Shown: piece by piece, positions 33,608 through 43,171 of the stretch
How positions within the stretch are numbered: the stretch's first letter is position 1
Layout: each line of letters starts with the position of its first letter
Source of the DNA: an uncultured Spirochaetaceae bacterium
GTDB lineage: Bacteria > Spirochaetota > Spirochaetia > Sphaerochaetales > Sphaerochaetaceae
Direction: 5' to 3'
Assembly (NCBI GenBank): GCA_944389105.1
Contig: CALXLD010000037.1
Location: forward strand, 1 to 59,818
DNA length: 59,818 bases
The notes under the pieces: model-generated
What the model saw: only the letters and a program-made list of their open reading frames with translations
The model's database searches: none
What the model was told of the DNA's origin: nothing
Translations under genes and position numbers: made by a program

Positions 33608-34945
33608 TCAGATCCTCCTATAACGAGTTATAAATGATGCTTTTTCCACAATTTCATCATGCTCAGATGGCTGTATCTCCCCAGATGAAGTCATCAGTCC
33701 GATTATATTCCCAAGAGCCGCACCATCCTTTCTTCCAACAGAAATGATAAGCCCGGTATACATGGCAATCAGCTTCATTAGGTAGGAATCGGCTCCCCCT
33801 TCACCTACAACGAATATCTCTGAGAAGCTTCTTCCTGTAACCTTCTGCAGATCGGAAACGGTATTCTTCACTGTAAGGGCTATCGAATGGTACGCAGCTG
33901 AGGCCAGCTCTCCTGCTGAAAGATTTCCCTTTCCGATGAAATTCTCAATAGCCTCACATGCGGAGAAATCATCATCAGCTGTGCTGAATGTCCCAGGTGC
34001 TTTGTTCTTGATCGCCTCATAGCAAAGCTCGAAGCTATCAAGACTCTTCTCACGGGCAATGCCGCGAAGAACCGAAAGTCCTCCGAACTGGCTTGTTATC
34101 CTGACATTTCCATCGGTGTCCCCTTCATTGGATATATCAAAATACATTGCCTCTTCATCCATGTGCGTTACAGAGTCCATACAGCCCAGAGTGAAAGTAT
34201 CACCGGCAATCAGGAAGAGCGCATCCTGCTTGCATGCAAGAGCCTCAGAAGCTGCCGCATAAGATGCAGAAAGCATCACCATCGGGACACAGCCTATAAC
34301 CGAAGCTACATAATCCTTGACCCTTCCGACTTCACACCCAGGGTCAGAAAGCTCCGTGAAAAGATGCACAGGAAGCCCAAGGTCGTCAATCAGGCCATGA
34401 TCCCAGGTCCTCTTTCTCGGATCAACAAGCCCTGTAACAGCTGCATATGTGTATTCATGCTTGATGATTCCGGTAAGCCTATATGCAATATAGTCCGGAA
34501 TAAACAGCATAAAAGAAGCCTTCTCAAGCTGCTCCGGATGTTCTTCCTTCAATGCGAGCAGCTGATATATTGTGCTTTTATCACAGCTCTGTATGCCTGT
34601 TCTCCTGAAAACTGAAGCTCTGTCAGGTTTAGACTCAAGGCGAGCTGTACGGCTATCTGAAAATGAAACAGCATCCCCTATCATGCTGCCGCTTTCATCA
34701 AGAAGGACAAAATCATAGCCCCATCCGTTGATCGAAAGGTAATCGACCTTACCGGCTTTTCTTAGGCCAAGAACAATCTCGCTATAGATTCTCTCGATGT
34801 CCCAGATTACGCTGCCATCTCCTTTCTTGACTGGGGTATTTATGAATGAATGGACAGTTTCCATAGAGACCCTGCCCCCTGCTGCCAGACGGCCTTTAAC
34901 AAGAGTACAACGCTCTGCTCCAAGATTTACTACAAGATATACCAT
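33608..34945 (-). CDS. Rhamnulokinase-like FGGY protein lacking the catalytic Asp
   Basis: 445 residues, RhaB-like over the whole length (INGWGYDFVLLDESG, SDSRTARLE, DYIAYRLTG, YTYAAVTGLVDPRKRTWD, VGEGGADSYLMKLIAMYTG). Two active-site positions differ: the N-terminal phosphate loop 'DLGA' reads NLGA, and the RhaB block with the catalytic base (VASHDTASA) reads MLSASYAAAS, so Asp becomes Tyr; SSGTW becomes IAGDTF. It is therefore probably not an active sugar kinase. No rhamnose genes are near. A TAAAAT hexamer ends 6 nt before the ATG and no Shine-Dalgarno is visible. Confidence 0.75.
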   Translation of the reverse strand: MVYLVVNLGAERCTLVKGRLAAGGRVSMETVHSFINTPVKKGDGSVIWDIERIYSEIVLGLRKAGKVDYLSINGWGYDFVLLDESGSMIGDAVSFSDSRTARLESKPDRASVFRRTGIQSCDKSTIYQLLALKEEHPEQLEKASFMLFIPDYIAYRLTGIIKHEYTYAAVTGLVDPRKRTWDHGLIDDLGLPVHLFTELSDPGCEVGRVKDYVASVIGCVPMVMLSASYAAASEALACKQDALFLIAGDTFTLGCMDSVTHMDEEAMYFDISNEGDTDGNVRITSQFGGLSVLRGIAREKSLDSFELCYEAIKNKAPGTFSTADDDFSACEAIENFIGKGNLSAGELASAAYHSIALTVKNTVSDLQKVTGRSFSEIFVVGEGGADSYLMKLIAMYTGLIISVGRKDGAALGNIIGLMTSSGEIQPSEHDEIVEKASFITRYRRI

Positions 34946-34951
34946 GCAACA

Positions 34952-34980
34952 ATTTTAATGCCCGAAAACCCGCAAGGCAA
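34952..34980 (-). promoter_or_regulatory. Candidate leaderless promoter of the FGGY-like gene
   Basis: TTGCCT (34980-34975), 17-bp spacer, TAAAAT (34957-34952) on the minus strand, 6 nt before the ATG at 34945. Confidence 0.45.
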
Positions 34981-35030
34981 GGAAAAGCGCAAAATCCATG
35001 CTATAGATTAAATCTATTTCAGAAACCTGT

Positions 35031-35036
35031 TATAAT
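35031..35036 (+). promoter_or_regulatory. Consensus -10 element just upstream of ktrB
   Basis: Perfect TATAAT ending 8 nt before the ktrB ATG; the -35 (TTAAAT at 35008-35013) is weak. No Shine-Dalgarno. Confidence 0.45.
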
Positions 35037-35044
35037 CGGGACAT

Positions 35045-36337
35045 ATGAGTACCAGAAAGAAGATCCAGCCAGGATTGAAGCTAGCGCTGGGTTTTATGTT
35101 GCTGATAGCAATAGGCACTCTATTGCTTTATGTTCCGATTTCTCACCAGGAAGGTGTTGATGTATCCTTTTTGGATGCTCTTTTCATATCAACATCTGCA
35201 ATATGCGTTACAGGATTAACCCCTTTGGATATCTCCGCTACATTATCGGCATTCGGTACTGTAGTCCTGATGCTGCTGATACAGCTGGGAGGTCTTGGGT
35301 ATGCTGTCATCGCAGGAATAATCATAAAAATAGCAAGCGGAAGAATCGATGCATTCAGCGGAAGTCTTCTGCGGGATTCGCTTGGTGCAGACCATAAGAT
35401 AGGAACAAGGAAGATCCTTATGACTGCGCTTATTGTGACATTCTCTGCAGAGCTGCTGGGAGCAATATCGCTATTCATTTCCTTTTCCTCCCATTTCCCG
35501 ATCGGAAAAGCAATATACCTGTCAGTGTTCCATTCGATATCGGCATTCAACAATGCCGGCTTTGATCTCTTTTCCGACAGCATGATGAAATGGAACGAAG
35601 ATCCTCTTGTTCTGATAACAATCGCTATGCTTATCATACTGGGAGGTCTGGGATTCATTCTCTACAGCGATCTCGCAGATCACATAAAGAGCAGGAAGAA
35701 GATCACTGTACACACAAAGATAGTCCTTTCGACAACGGCTTTCCTGATTGTGGCAGGAACTGTACTCTTCAGGATCATCCTTCCGGACGTTGACTGGAAA
35801 AATGCATTCTTCCAATCAGTCACAACGAGAACTGCTGGTTACTTTTCCTATGACCAGACCGCACTGCCTCCTGCCGGGGTCGCCCTTACGATAATCCTGA
35901 TGTTCATAGGAGCCTCACCTGGATCAACCGGAGGAGGAACCAAAACCACATCATTCTTCACAGCAGTGAAAGCCTCCTTCTCACTTCTTCTTGGAAGGAA
36001 CCCTGTTGCATTCAAGAGAGAGATAAACCAGGAATCAGTAATGAAAGCCTTCTTTGTAATAATTATTTCGCTGCTGCTGGTCTCTATAGCGACAATGATA
36101 CTCACAATAACAGACCCGCAGTTCAATGCTGACAGACTTCTTTATGAAGTTGTCTCTGCATATGCAACTGTAGGACTTACGATGGGAATTACACCATCAA
36201 TATCAATACCAGGAAAAATCGTGCTCATCATAATGATGTTCCTCGGCAGAGTCGGGTTCATGACAATCATCTCAGCATTCGCACAGAGAAGATCTGCCGG
36301 TGCAAGATATCTCGAAGAGAAGGTAATTATAGGATAG
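35045..36337 (+). CDS. ktrB: Trk/Ktr-type potassium channel subunit
   Basis: 430 residues with four repeats of the K+-channel-like M1-P-M2 unit. Selectivity-filter regions include SAICVTGLTPLD, HSISAFNNAGFDLF, TTRTAGYFSYD and SAYATVGLTMGITP, each with the conserved Gly. The loop GASPGSTGGGTKT is typical of KtrB. Mediates Na+- or H+-dependent K+ uptake when bound to the KtrA ring encoded 4 nt downstream. Start at 35045, 8 nt after TATAAT. Confidence 0.92.
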   Translation: MSTRKKIQPGLKLALGFMLLIAIGTLLLYVPISHQEGVDVSFLDALFISTSAICVTGLTPLDISATLSAFGTVVLMLLIQLGGLGYAVIAGIIIKIASGRIDAFSGSLLRDSLGADHKIGTRKILMTALIVTFSAELLGAISLFISFSSHFPIGKAIYLSVFHSISAFNNAGFDLFSDSMMKWNEDPLVLITIAMLIILGGLGFILYSDLADHIKSRKKITVHTKIVLSTTAFLIVAGTVLFRIILPDVDWKNAFFQSVTTRTAGYFSYDQTALPPAGVALTIILMFIGASPGSTGGGTKTTSFFTAVKASFSLLLGRNPVAFKREINQESVMKAFFVIIISLLLVSIATMILTITDPQFNADRLLYEVVSAYATVGLTMGITPSISIPGKIVLIIMMFLGRVGFMTIISAFAQRRSAGARYLEEKVIIG

Positions 36338-36341
36338 GAAT

Positions 36342-37013
36342 ATGAAAAAGAAAGATGGAAATCAGGTTTTCGGAATAATCGGAATCGGAAGATTCGGACT
36401 TGCTGTGGCGGAGGAGCTGCTTGCAAGAGGTAAATACGTAATAGCAATTGATCAGGATCAGCAGAGACTGAAGCCACTTTATGAAACAGATGCGGAAGTC
36501 TTTGTTGTAAACGATGTTTCAAAGGAATCTCTTCAGGATGCAGGAATCCAGGATGCCGATATCGTAATAGTCGGAATCGGAAAGGATGTCGAAGGATCGA
36601 TTCTTGCTGCACTGAATTCGCTTGAGCTAGGCGTTAAGCAGGTTATCTGCAAGGTAATAAGCGAGGATCATGCGAAAATCCTGAGGAAAATAGGGGCTGA
36701 AGTAATATTCCCAGAAGTTGAGATCGGAAAGCGAACAGCAATCAGGCTATCAGAAAAGCTTGCAGAAGATATCCTTCCTCTTTCCGAAGAGTTCTCGATT
36801 ATCCAGATCAGGACACCTAAGGAACTCGATGGGGAATCGATAAAAGACGTAAAGCTAAGGGAAAAATACGGAATAACCCTCATTGCAACCGTAAAGGATG
36901 GCAAGGCAAATGGTTCTGTAGGCCCTGATACAATACTTCATCAGGATGAGCTGATGGTTCTCTCTGGATCAAACAAAGCATTGGCAAAATTCCAGGAATC
37001 AGTTGCCAGCTGA
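36342..37013 (+). CDS. ktrA: Ktr potassium uptake regulatory subunit
   Basis: 223 residues. RCK-N Rossmann domain with FGIIGIGRFGLAVAEELLARG (about 7-27) and acidic residue in VIAIDQD, ending at about 140; RCK-C domain from about 140 (SIIQIRTPKELDGESIKD ... DELMVLSGSNKALAKF). Forms a cytosolic octameric ring that gates KtrB in response to ATP/ADP or NAD(H). Four-nt gap to ktrB. Confidence 0.92.
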   Translation: MKKKDGNQVFGIIGIGRFGLAVAEELLARGKYVIAIDQDQQRLKPLYETDAEVFVVNDVSKESLQDAGIQDADIVIVGIGKDVEGSILAALNSLELGVKQVICKVISEDHAKILRKIGAEVIFPEVEIGKRTAIRLSEKLAEDILPLSEEFSIIQIRTPKELDGESIKDVKLREKYGITLIATVKDGKANGSVGPDTILHQDELMVLSGSNKALAKFQESVAS

Positions 37014-37020
37014 AATAAAA

Positions 37021-37052
37021 GAGGACGGGTCATGATTTCACTGCCCGTCCTC
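37021..37052. terminator. Bidirectional terminator between ktrA and rlmD
   Basis: Nine-bp stem GAGGACGGG/CCCGTCCTC. T-rich sequence follows on the minus strand (TTTTATTT) and a C/T-rich one on the plus strand, so it best serves the minus-strand rlmD transcript and may also stop ktrBA. Confidence 0.7.
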
Positions 37053-37102
37053 TCTCCTTCCCTATACGGATCATACTCTGATCCAGAGCCGTGCAATGGC
37101 AG

Positions 37103-38269
37103 TCAGCAGACCATGTTTCTGCGTGCAAGGAGTACAACTGTCTCTATATGGCCTGAGCCGGGGAAAAGATCGACAGGCTGTATTCCTATTACCCGATAAG
37201 GAAGAAAACGATGGATGTAGCGGAGATCACGGCCCAATGTCTCAGGATTGCATGAAACATACACAATCCTCTCCGGCTCCATCTTTCCAGCGGCTGCAAG
37301 GAATTCCTCTGTCGCGCCTGCCCTAGGAGGATCCATGAAAAGTACTGAGCACTTGAATCCTTCCTTTGCTTTCGCCTTCATCCATTTGGAAGCATCCGCG
37401 ACCACAAATGAAGCATTTTCAATACCATTGATCCTTGCATTCTCCTCAGCATCTTTCACAGCCCGGGGATTTGATTCAACCCCGATAACCTCTCCTGCGC
37501 CATTAGATGCTGCAATAAGAGCTATTGTGCCTGTCCCGCTATATGCATCTACAACAGTGTCATAGCTTCTTAAATCAGCCATATTCATCGCAATCTTATA
37601 AAGATTCTCGGCCTGCCTTGGATTCACCTGATAAAAAGAAACTGCACTGATACGGAAATCGAGGCCGCAGAGCCTATCCATTATATAGCCTTTACCGTAT
37701 ATCACCTTCTCTTTAGCATCTTCAGGAATCACCATCGATGTCTTTTCAGTGTTGACAATGATTGATACGGATTTCACATACGGATGCTTCTGATGTATAG
37801 CAGCCGCGAGATCGGATGCAGATGGAAGCTCAAAAGATGAGGCAACAAGGACCACAAGCGCCTCATCATAGTATTCGGAGCATCTGATAAGCACATGTCT
37901 TAAATGTCCCGTTCCCTTATCTTCATCGTATGCTTTTATGTGATAACGCCCTGCCAGCGTCCTTATTGTTGATAGTATCTCGGAAGCTCTCTCATCCTCC
38001 AGAGGACAGGACTTTACAGGAATCAGCTTATGGCTGCCCTTCCTGTAGATGCCTGTAGCAAGCTTGCCATCGATACTCTGGCACACGGCCTGTACCTTGC
38101 ATCTGTAATGAGTGGTTTTAGGTGAAGGAAGAATCGGAGAGACGCGGCCGAACCTTGAAAGGAACTGTTCCTCCTCAAGGAATTTCTCAAGGAGTTCATC
38201 TTCATACTTCATGCTGACATAATCACATCCGCCACATTTGCCGAAAAGAGGACAATTTCTACGCTTCAT
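37103..38269 (-). CDS. rlmD: 23S rRNA (uracil-C5)-methyltransferase, RlmD/RlmCD type
   Basis: 388 residues from ATG 38269 (longer frame to 38311 is less likely). The N-terminus carries a 4Fe-4S cysteine set (CPLFGKCGGC) plus a later Cys (KSCPLED). No separate TRAM domain is seen. SAM motif DAYSGTGTIALIAAS, motif MDPPRAG and the catalytic Cys in VSCNPETLGRDL are clear. Methylates a uridine of 23S rRNA; the exact position is not predictable. A TATTAT hexamer (38277-38282) ends 7 nt before the ATG and there is no Shine-Dalgarno. Divergent from the lysR gene. Confidence 0.88.
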   Translation of the reverse strand: MKRRNCPLFGKCGGCDYVSMKYEDELLEKFLEEEQFLSRFGRVSPILPSPKTTHYRCKVQAVCQSIDGKLATGIYRKGSHKLIPVKSCPLEDERASEILSTIRTLAGRYHIKAYDEDKGTGHLRHVLIRCSEYYDEALVVLVASSFELPSASDLAAAIHQKHPYVKSVSIIVNTEKTSMVIPEDAKEKVIYGKGYIMDRLCGLDFRISAVSFYQVNPRQAENLYKIAMNMADLRSYDTVVDAYSGTGTIALIAASNGAGEVIGVESNPRAVKDAEENARINGIENASFVVADASKWMKAKAKEGFKCSVLFMDPPRAGATEEFLAAAGKMEPERIVYVSCNPETLGRDLRYIHRFLPYRVIGIQPVDLFPGSGHIETVVLLARRNMVC

Positions 38270-38344
38270 GACTGCAATAATACAAGAGAAACGAACACTC
38301 TGTATATTCACTGGTTTTCAATTGTAGTATTATCAGGAAACATT

Positions 38345-39238
38345 ATGGATATCGATTCGCTTAGATTAATCATATTGCTTTCCAGAACGCTTAACTTTAC
38401 AAAAGCTTCAAGCGAGAGTTTTATGACACAGCCTACGCTAAGCAGGAAGATAGTCCAGTGCGAAGAAGAGCTTGGGATAAAGATCTTCAATCGGTCCACC
38501 CACTCCGTTTCGCTTACAGAAGCAGGCAGAGAAGTAATTGATGATATCCAGAGAATCGTATCTTTATATGATGAGCTTTCCAGATACTGCCATAGTCTTG
38601 ATAAGGAAAAACCATTAAAAATCGGCTATTCAGTGTACCCGTATGGTCTTAGCTTCTGTATGAAAGTCGAAGAATTCCTGAAAAAGAATGGTGATAATAT
38701 CGCCTCATCAATAGATTTCATCCCATTGGAAGAATCTGTGAAAGCTCTTGCTGATGGCAATATCGATGGCCTGGTAACTATCGATTTTCTAAAAGAAAAT
38801 GATGGAATGGCACACACAAGGATAGAACCCTCAAGAGTTTACGCTGTTGTGAACTGCCGCAATCCACTTTCAGAAAAGAATAATCTGACTGTTTCCGATC
38901 TGAAAGGAAACAGGATAATTCTTTCCGGCCGTGAGATATGCAATGAACTATATGAAAGCAGAATGGCATTTCTTATAAAGAACGGAATCAGCAGGGACCT
39001 TATCATCGACGCAGAAAGCGCAAAGGATGCGATGATGATGGCTTCCAGAGATGAAGGAATCCCGATACTGAATGAGGAAGGACATATAAATACAATAGAT
39101 ACGCTGCGCCCTATACCTCTTATCGGAGATATCCCTGAAATAGACTTCATCTTTGCCTGGATGGAAAGGAACAAATCAAAATCATTGACAAGATACATAG
39201 ATGCAGTTAAAGCTGTTGCGGCAACGGAGGATAGATGA
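38345..39238 (+). CDS. LysR family transcriptional regulator
   Basis: 297 residues. The winged helix-turn-helix is at the start (LRLIILLSRTLNFTKASSESFMTQPTLSRKI and LGIKIFNRSTHSVSLTEAG), then a linker helix and the substrate-binding domain from about 88. The stop overlaps the start of nhaC by 4 nt, so it is co-transcribed with, and probably controls, that antiporter. AGGAAA lies 7-8 nt upstream of the ATG. Ligand unknown. Confidence 0.92.
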   Translation: MDIDSLRLIILLSRTLNFTKASSESFMTQPTLSRKIVQCEEELGIKIFNRSTHSVSLTEAGREVIDDIQRIVSLYDELSRYCHSLDKEKPLKIGYSVYPYGLSFCMKVEEFLKKNGDNIASSIDFIPLEESVKALADGNIDGLVTIDFLKENDGMAHTRIEPSRVYAVVNCRNPLSEKNNLTVSDLKGNRIILSGREICNELYESRMAFLIKNGISRDLIIDAESAKDAMMMASRDEGIPILNEEGHINTIDTLRPIPLIGDIPEIDFIFAWMERNKSKSLTRYIDAVKAVAATEDR

Positions 39239-40572
39239 TTATCAGGGAAATAAGACGGAGCGTTCCGCTCATAGCTGCAGCTATAATGATTGCGATAGCG
39301 GCATTCAATGCTTCAGATGTTTCTGGTTATACCCTCGCCTTTTTCGTAGCGATAATAGCAGGAGCTATAACCACTGATGATAGAAGAGGCTATGCCGCGG
39401 CTGTTATGAACGGTCTTTCTGACCAGATGTTCGGAACTGTCTCCGTGGCCATTATCCTTGCTTCAATTGCAGGGAGTCTCGTATCGAAAAGCGGGATGAT
39501 AGAGACACTTTCAGGAATGCTTCTGAATCTTAACGTATCAGCTTCCACATTCACCGCCATGAGCTTTCTTCTCTGCTGTGTTCTATCAATGAGTACCGGA
39601 ACCTCTGTCGGAACATATATTATTACTACGCCTGTCTTCTTTCCGATTGGAGTACAGCTGGGAACGGACCCCGCCGTGATGATTGGAGCAATTGCCTCAG
39701 GAGGGCTTTTCGGCGACAATCTTGCACCTATTTCCGATACAACAATAGCCTCATCATCAACACAGCATGCGGATATGGCTGAAGTCGTCAGGACAAGAAG
39801 CCGATATTCAATACCGGTTGCGGTTATCTGCTTTTTCCTATTCCTGGTAATGGGAAAAGGAAGCAATGCTATCACTCTGGAAAATACAGCCACTGGATTA
39901 TATCCCCTTCTCATGCTTGCCGTTCCTTTTGCTGTAATAGTTCTCTGCTTAAAGCATTTCAGCTTGGTCACATCGCTCTCGGCTGGCATCATAATAGGCA
40001 TTGCAATCGGCCTTCTAAGCGGTGTTTTCGTACCTTCCGACCTGATCAGATACCCAGGGAACTTCAGCGTGGAGGGAATAATAATAGAATCAATCGAAGG
40101 TTCTGCCTCTACCGTCTTCATGCTGATAGGAGCTTTCATGTTCCTTGGGATACTCAATGCAACAAATACAATCGAGAGGATTGCTGCCGGCATGTCAAAA
40201 ACAGCATTCGGAAGAAAGAGCGCGGAGCTATCTATCATGATAGCTATCGGAATCGGAGGAATGCTTACAGGGGTATGCACAGTCAGCATGATAGCGCTTG
40301 GCCCGATAGTCCATGCCATCGGGGAACGGTTCAATATAAAGAATTCACGCTGTGCCAATCTGATGGATTGCGGCGGTCTGAGCCTTACAGCACTGGCGCC
40401 ATGGACAGTCCATGCAGTCCTTCCGGCATCTCTGGCTATATCTGCCTTTCCCAGCCTTGAAATAGCACCGATTGATGTTGTCGCCCACAATTTCTATCCA
40501 ATGCTTATGGCGGCTCTGATCCTGATATCCATCATCACAGGATTCGGCAGCACCAGAAATGAAAATACCTGA
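39235..40572 (+). CDS. NhaC family Na+/H+ antiporter
   Basis: 445 residues, about eleven to twelve transmembrane helices. NhaC-type signatures: STGTSVGTYIITTPVFFPIG, GAIASGGLFGDNLAPISDTTIASS (the conserved re-entrant and ion site), and the second-half TGVCTVSMIALGPIVHAIGE. NhaC proteins exchange Na+ for H+ or malate with Na+/lactate; exact exchange unknown. Co-transcribed with the LysR gene. Confidence 0.88.
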   Translation: MIIREIRRSVPLIAAAIMIAIAAFNASDVSGYTLAFFVAIIAGAITTDDRRGYAAAVMNGLSDQMFGTVSVAIILASIAGSLVSKSGMIETLSGMLLNLNVSASTFTAMSFLLCCVLSMSTGTSVGTYIITTPVFFPIGVQLGTDPAVMIGAIASGGLFGDNLAPISDTTIASSSTQHADMAEVVRTRSRYSIPVAVICFFLFLVMGKGSNAITLENTATGLYPLLMLAVPFAVIVLCLKHFSLVTSLSAGIIIGIAIGLLSGVFVPSDLIRYPGNFSVEGIIIESIEGSASTVFMLIGAFMFLGILNATNTIERIAAGMSKTAFGRKSAELSIMIAIGIGGMLTGVCTVSMIALGPIVHAIGERFNIKNSRCANLMDCGGLSLTALAPWTVHAVLPASLAISAFPSLEIAPIDVVAHNFYPMLMAALILISIITGFGSTRNENT

Positions 40573-40627
40573 CAAATTGATGATTCATTTTCCGCATAAC
40601 AGATTCACGGTAATATAAAATCAGAAT

Positions 40628-40656
40628 TTCAACAACATTATTTCATTGTATATAAT
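40628..40656 (+). promoter_or_regulatory. Promoter of the aminopeptidase gene, probably leaderless
   Basis: TTCAAC (40628-40633), 17-bp spacer, perfect TATAAT (40651-40656). The ATG at 40663 lies 6 nt downstream, at the expected +1. Confidence 0.6.
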
Positions 40657-40662
40657 ACGTTT

Positions 40663-41856
40663 ATGTTACCGTATATTTCAGAAGCAACAAAAATGGCCGA
40701 TGTACTTATAAATGTCGGTATTGAATTAAAGAAAGGACAAAGCGTCTTTATTGAAGCTCCTGTCGAGTCATATGAGTTTGTCGCGCTTCTTGTGCATCAG
40801 GCTTATGCTAATGGAGCTTCTGACGTATCGGTTCTATGGCTTTCAGATGCAGTAGACCGCGAAAGAGCTCTAAACAGCGGCATCGATGAGGATCCATATC
40901 TTCAGATTGCAAAGAATTATGCGGAAAAGCATGCAGGCTATATCAGGATAATGTGCCCTGCTTTTGATTCAGGCACAGAGCTTTCTCCTGCAATGGCAAA
41001 TAAGCTGATGACAGAGAAGATGCTCCGCAGAAGGCTATTCAGAGAAGCCGGCGGCGGCTTCACTCTTACATGTCTCCCAACACAGGACTGGGCGGATAAA
41101 GTATTCAGCGATCTTCCCGCAGAAGAGAGACTTGATGAACTCTGGAAGCTGGTAATCGATCTTATGAAATGCAATGAGGATAATCCTGTTGCCCTCTGGC
41201 GGGAATACATCGAGAACACGGAAAAAAGAAAGAAGGCTCTGGATTCAAAAGGATATATAAGATACCGATACCATAGCAGCAGAACGGATCTTACACTCTC
41301 TCCGGCAGGAGAAGCAAAATGGTTTGGAGGCTGCAACAGATATCCTGACAGGGTGTTTATCCCGAACATCCCGACAGAAGAGATATTCTCAGTTCCTGAC
41401 AGGCTTTCTGTCGAAGGCCATGTTGAGTCAACGCTTCCGCTGAACTACGACGGACATATCATTGAAGGAATAAAGCTGGACTTCCACGAGGGAAAGGTTG
41501 TAAAAGCCAGCGCTTCAAAGGGTGAAGATGTGCTTCTTGAAATACTCAGCACTGATGACGGAGCCAGATATCTTGGGGAATTCGCAATAGTTGATCAGAA
41601 ATCGAGAATCGCCTCATCGGGAAGGATTCTCTATACAACGCTTTATGATGAAAACGCGTCCTGCCATATTGCACTTGGGACAGCAGCAGGCCAGATGCCT
41701 CAGAACAGAGATGAAGAACTCGGCATCAACAGATCAGCCATCCATGTCGATTTCATGATCGGTTCTGATGATATGACGCTGGAAGCCGAGAAGAGCAATG
41801 GTGAATGGGACACAATTCTAGCAAATGGCCAGTGGAACACAAACCTGTTCTGCTGA
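40663..41856 (+). CDS. M29 family aminopeptidase
   Basis: 397 residues. Thermophilic-type metallo-aminopeptidase (peptidase family M29): the start VLINVGIELKKGQSVFIEAPVE is typical, and metal ligands are visible in the second half: Glu in NIPTEEIFSVPDR, Glu in LGEFAIVD, His in SCHIALG, and His-x-Asp in AIHVDFMIG. Cytoplasmic, cuts N-terminal residues from short peptides. 20 nt upstream of an MFS transporter gene, which hints at a peptide or amino-acid link. Confidence 0.92.
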   Translation: MLPYISEATKMADVLINVGIELKKGQSVFIEAPVESYEFVALLVHQAYANGASDVSVLWLSDAVDRERALNSGIDEDPYLQIAKNYAEKHAGYIRIMCPAFDSGTELSPAMANKLMTEKMLRRRLFREAGGGFTLTCLPTQDWADKVFSDLPAEERLDELWKLVIDLMKCNEDNPVALWREYIENTEKRKKALDSKGYIRYRYHSSRTDLTLSPAGEAKWFGGCNRYPDRVFIPNIPTEEIFSVPDRLSVEGHVESTLPLNYDGHIIEGIKLDFHEGKVVKASASKGEDVLLEILSTDDGARYLGEFAIVDQKSRIASSGRILYTTLYDENASCHIALGTAAGQMPQNRDEELGINRSAIHVDFMIGSDDMTLEAEKSNGEWDTILANGQWNTNLFC

Positions 41857-41876
41857 GGATATAGGAGGGAAAGAAG

Positions 41877-43109
41877 ATGCTTGACAGAATCAGACCGGAG
41901 ATAAGGGTCTTCATCTTCAGCTGCGCTAATTACATAGTCGCAGGATTCATGAGTACTCTCACATCTGTACTCATGGCGTATTTCGCCGCAGATACAGCAA
42001 TGACATCGGGAATGCAGGGCCTATTCCTCTCTATGGGAGGACTTATGACTGCAGTTGTCTGCTCATTGCCGGGAAGGGTCGTTGACCGCTTCGGATCAAA
42101 GAAGGTCCTTTATGTGATAGCTGCAGGTCTTCTCATAAGCATGGCAATGTTCGCAACATCGACAAATGGAATCATGTGTATGGTATGGTTCTCGCTTTAC
42201 AGCCTTGTAACAGCTGCCTCCGTTCCATGCAGTACGCAGGCTCTGAAGGTCTACAATGTGGAAAACCCATCAAAGCTTCTCAGAATCAACCTTGTCGGAA
42301 ACATGGTTTCAGGTCTTGTTGCATCCTCTACAGCAGCAGCTTTTATTGAGAAAGCCGGCTTGTCCTGGAGACAGACATTCCTCGTTTTCGCAGGAATAAG
42401 CGCAGTCGTTCTTGCAATTGGCTTTGTATTCATGTTCAGCCTCAAATATGATTATTCTTCAGTAACAGTATTTGATGCGAAATCCGCAAAGGCAAAGAAG
42501 GAAGAAGAGAAAGCATATAAATACACTCCAGATGAAAGAATGGCCTGTATTGCGCTCTGCCTCCTCTATATAGGCTATATGGGAGTTGGAATTGCTCTTG
42601 GAAACTGGATGCCGGCATATCTTCAGGGCAAGGGATTCACAGGAGTTGAGGTAAGTATTCCAAATACAGTCGGGCGTTTTGTCCAGCTTGCAGCTTATCT
42701 TCTTCTGCCTACGATTGCAGCAAAGCTTCTTAAATCAATCAAGATCACACCATATGCATGTGCTCTCTTAATCGTATCAATCTTCGGAATCCTGCTCTCT
42801 ACAAACCTTGCAGTCATCTCAGTAGCAAGAGGTCTTATGGCTGCTGTAATCGGATTCATATCAATGCATGTACAGAGTGACTGTGCGCTTGTATCTCCGA
42901 AGAAAGCAGGAGGAAAATTCAGCTCAACAGTACTTGCAAGTGCAAATGCAGGTGGCGTAGTAGCTGTTCTTCTCATGGGAGTCCTTCCAAGCACAACTGC
43001 ACGTCTTATAATGTTCATCATTTTCGCAGTTCTTGGTATTGCTGGAGCTACACTCCTCATCGGACCATATACAAGAATCAGCAGAAATGCAGAGAAAGCA
43101 ACAGCATAA
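41877..43109 (+). CDS. MFS transporter
   Basis: 410 residues, twelve transmembrane helices. Motif A in the loop between TM2 and TM3 reads GRVVDRFGSKKVLY. A charged central loop (AKSAKAKKEEEKAYKYTPDE, about 200-220) separates the two halves. Substrate unknown; co-transcription with the aminopeptidase suggests peptides or amino acids (inference). GGAGGG lies 7 nt upstream of the ATG. A terminator follows. Confidence 0.88.
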   Translation: MLDRIRPEIRVFIFSCANYIVAGFMSTLTSVLMAYFAADTAMTSGMQGLFLSMGGLMTAVVCSLPGRVVDRFGSKKVLYVIAAGLLISMAMFATSTNGIMCMVWFSLYSLVTAASVPCSTQALKVYNVENPSKLLRINLVGNMVSGLVASSTAAAFIEKAGLSWRQTFLVFAGISAVVLAIGFVFMFSLKYDYSSVTVFDAKSAKAKKEEEKAYKYTPDERMACIALCLLYIGYMGVGIALGNWMPAYLQGKGFTGVEVSIPNTVGRFVQLAAYLLLPTIAAKLLKSIKITPYACALLIVSIFGILLSTNLAVISVARGLMAAVIGFISMHVQSDCALVSPKKAGGKFSSTVLASANAGGVVAVLLMGVLPSTTARLIMFIIFAVLGIAGATLLIGPYTRISRNAEKATA

Positions 43110-43124
43110 GTACTTCATCAGTAC

Positions 43125-43157
43125 AAAACGGTCTGCCAGATGACAGACCGTTTTTTT
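43125..43157 (+). terminator. Rho-independent terminator after the MFS gene
   Basis: AAACGGTCTG/CAGACCGTTT, 10-bp stem, 8-nt loop, T7. The reverse strand also has an A/T-rich flank, so it may serve the convergent permease transcript too. Confidence 0.88.
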
Positions 43158-43171
43158 CACTGCATTCAGAC

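Noticed and set aside
39390..40490. Long 366-codon frame antisense to nhaC
   Set aside because: It mirrors the membrane-protein codons of nhaC, has no ribosome site and its Arg/Ile/Pro-rich composition is typical of an antisense shadow.
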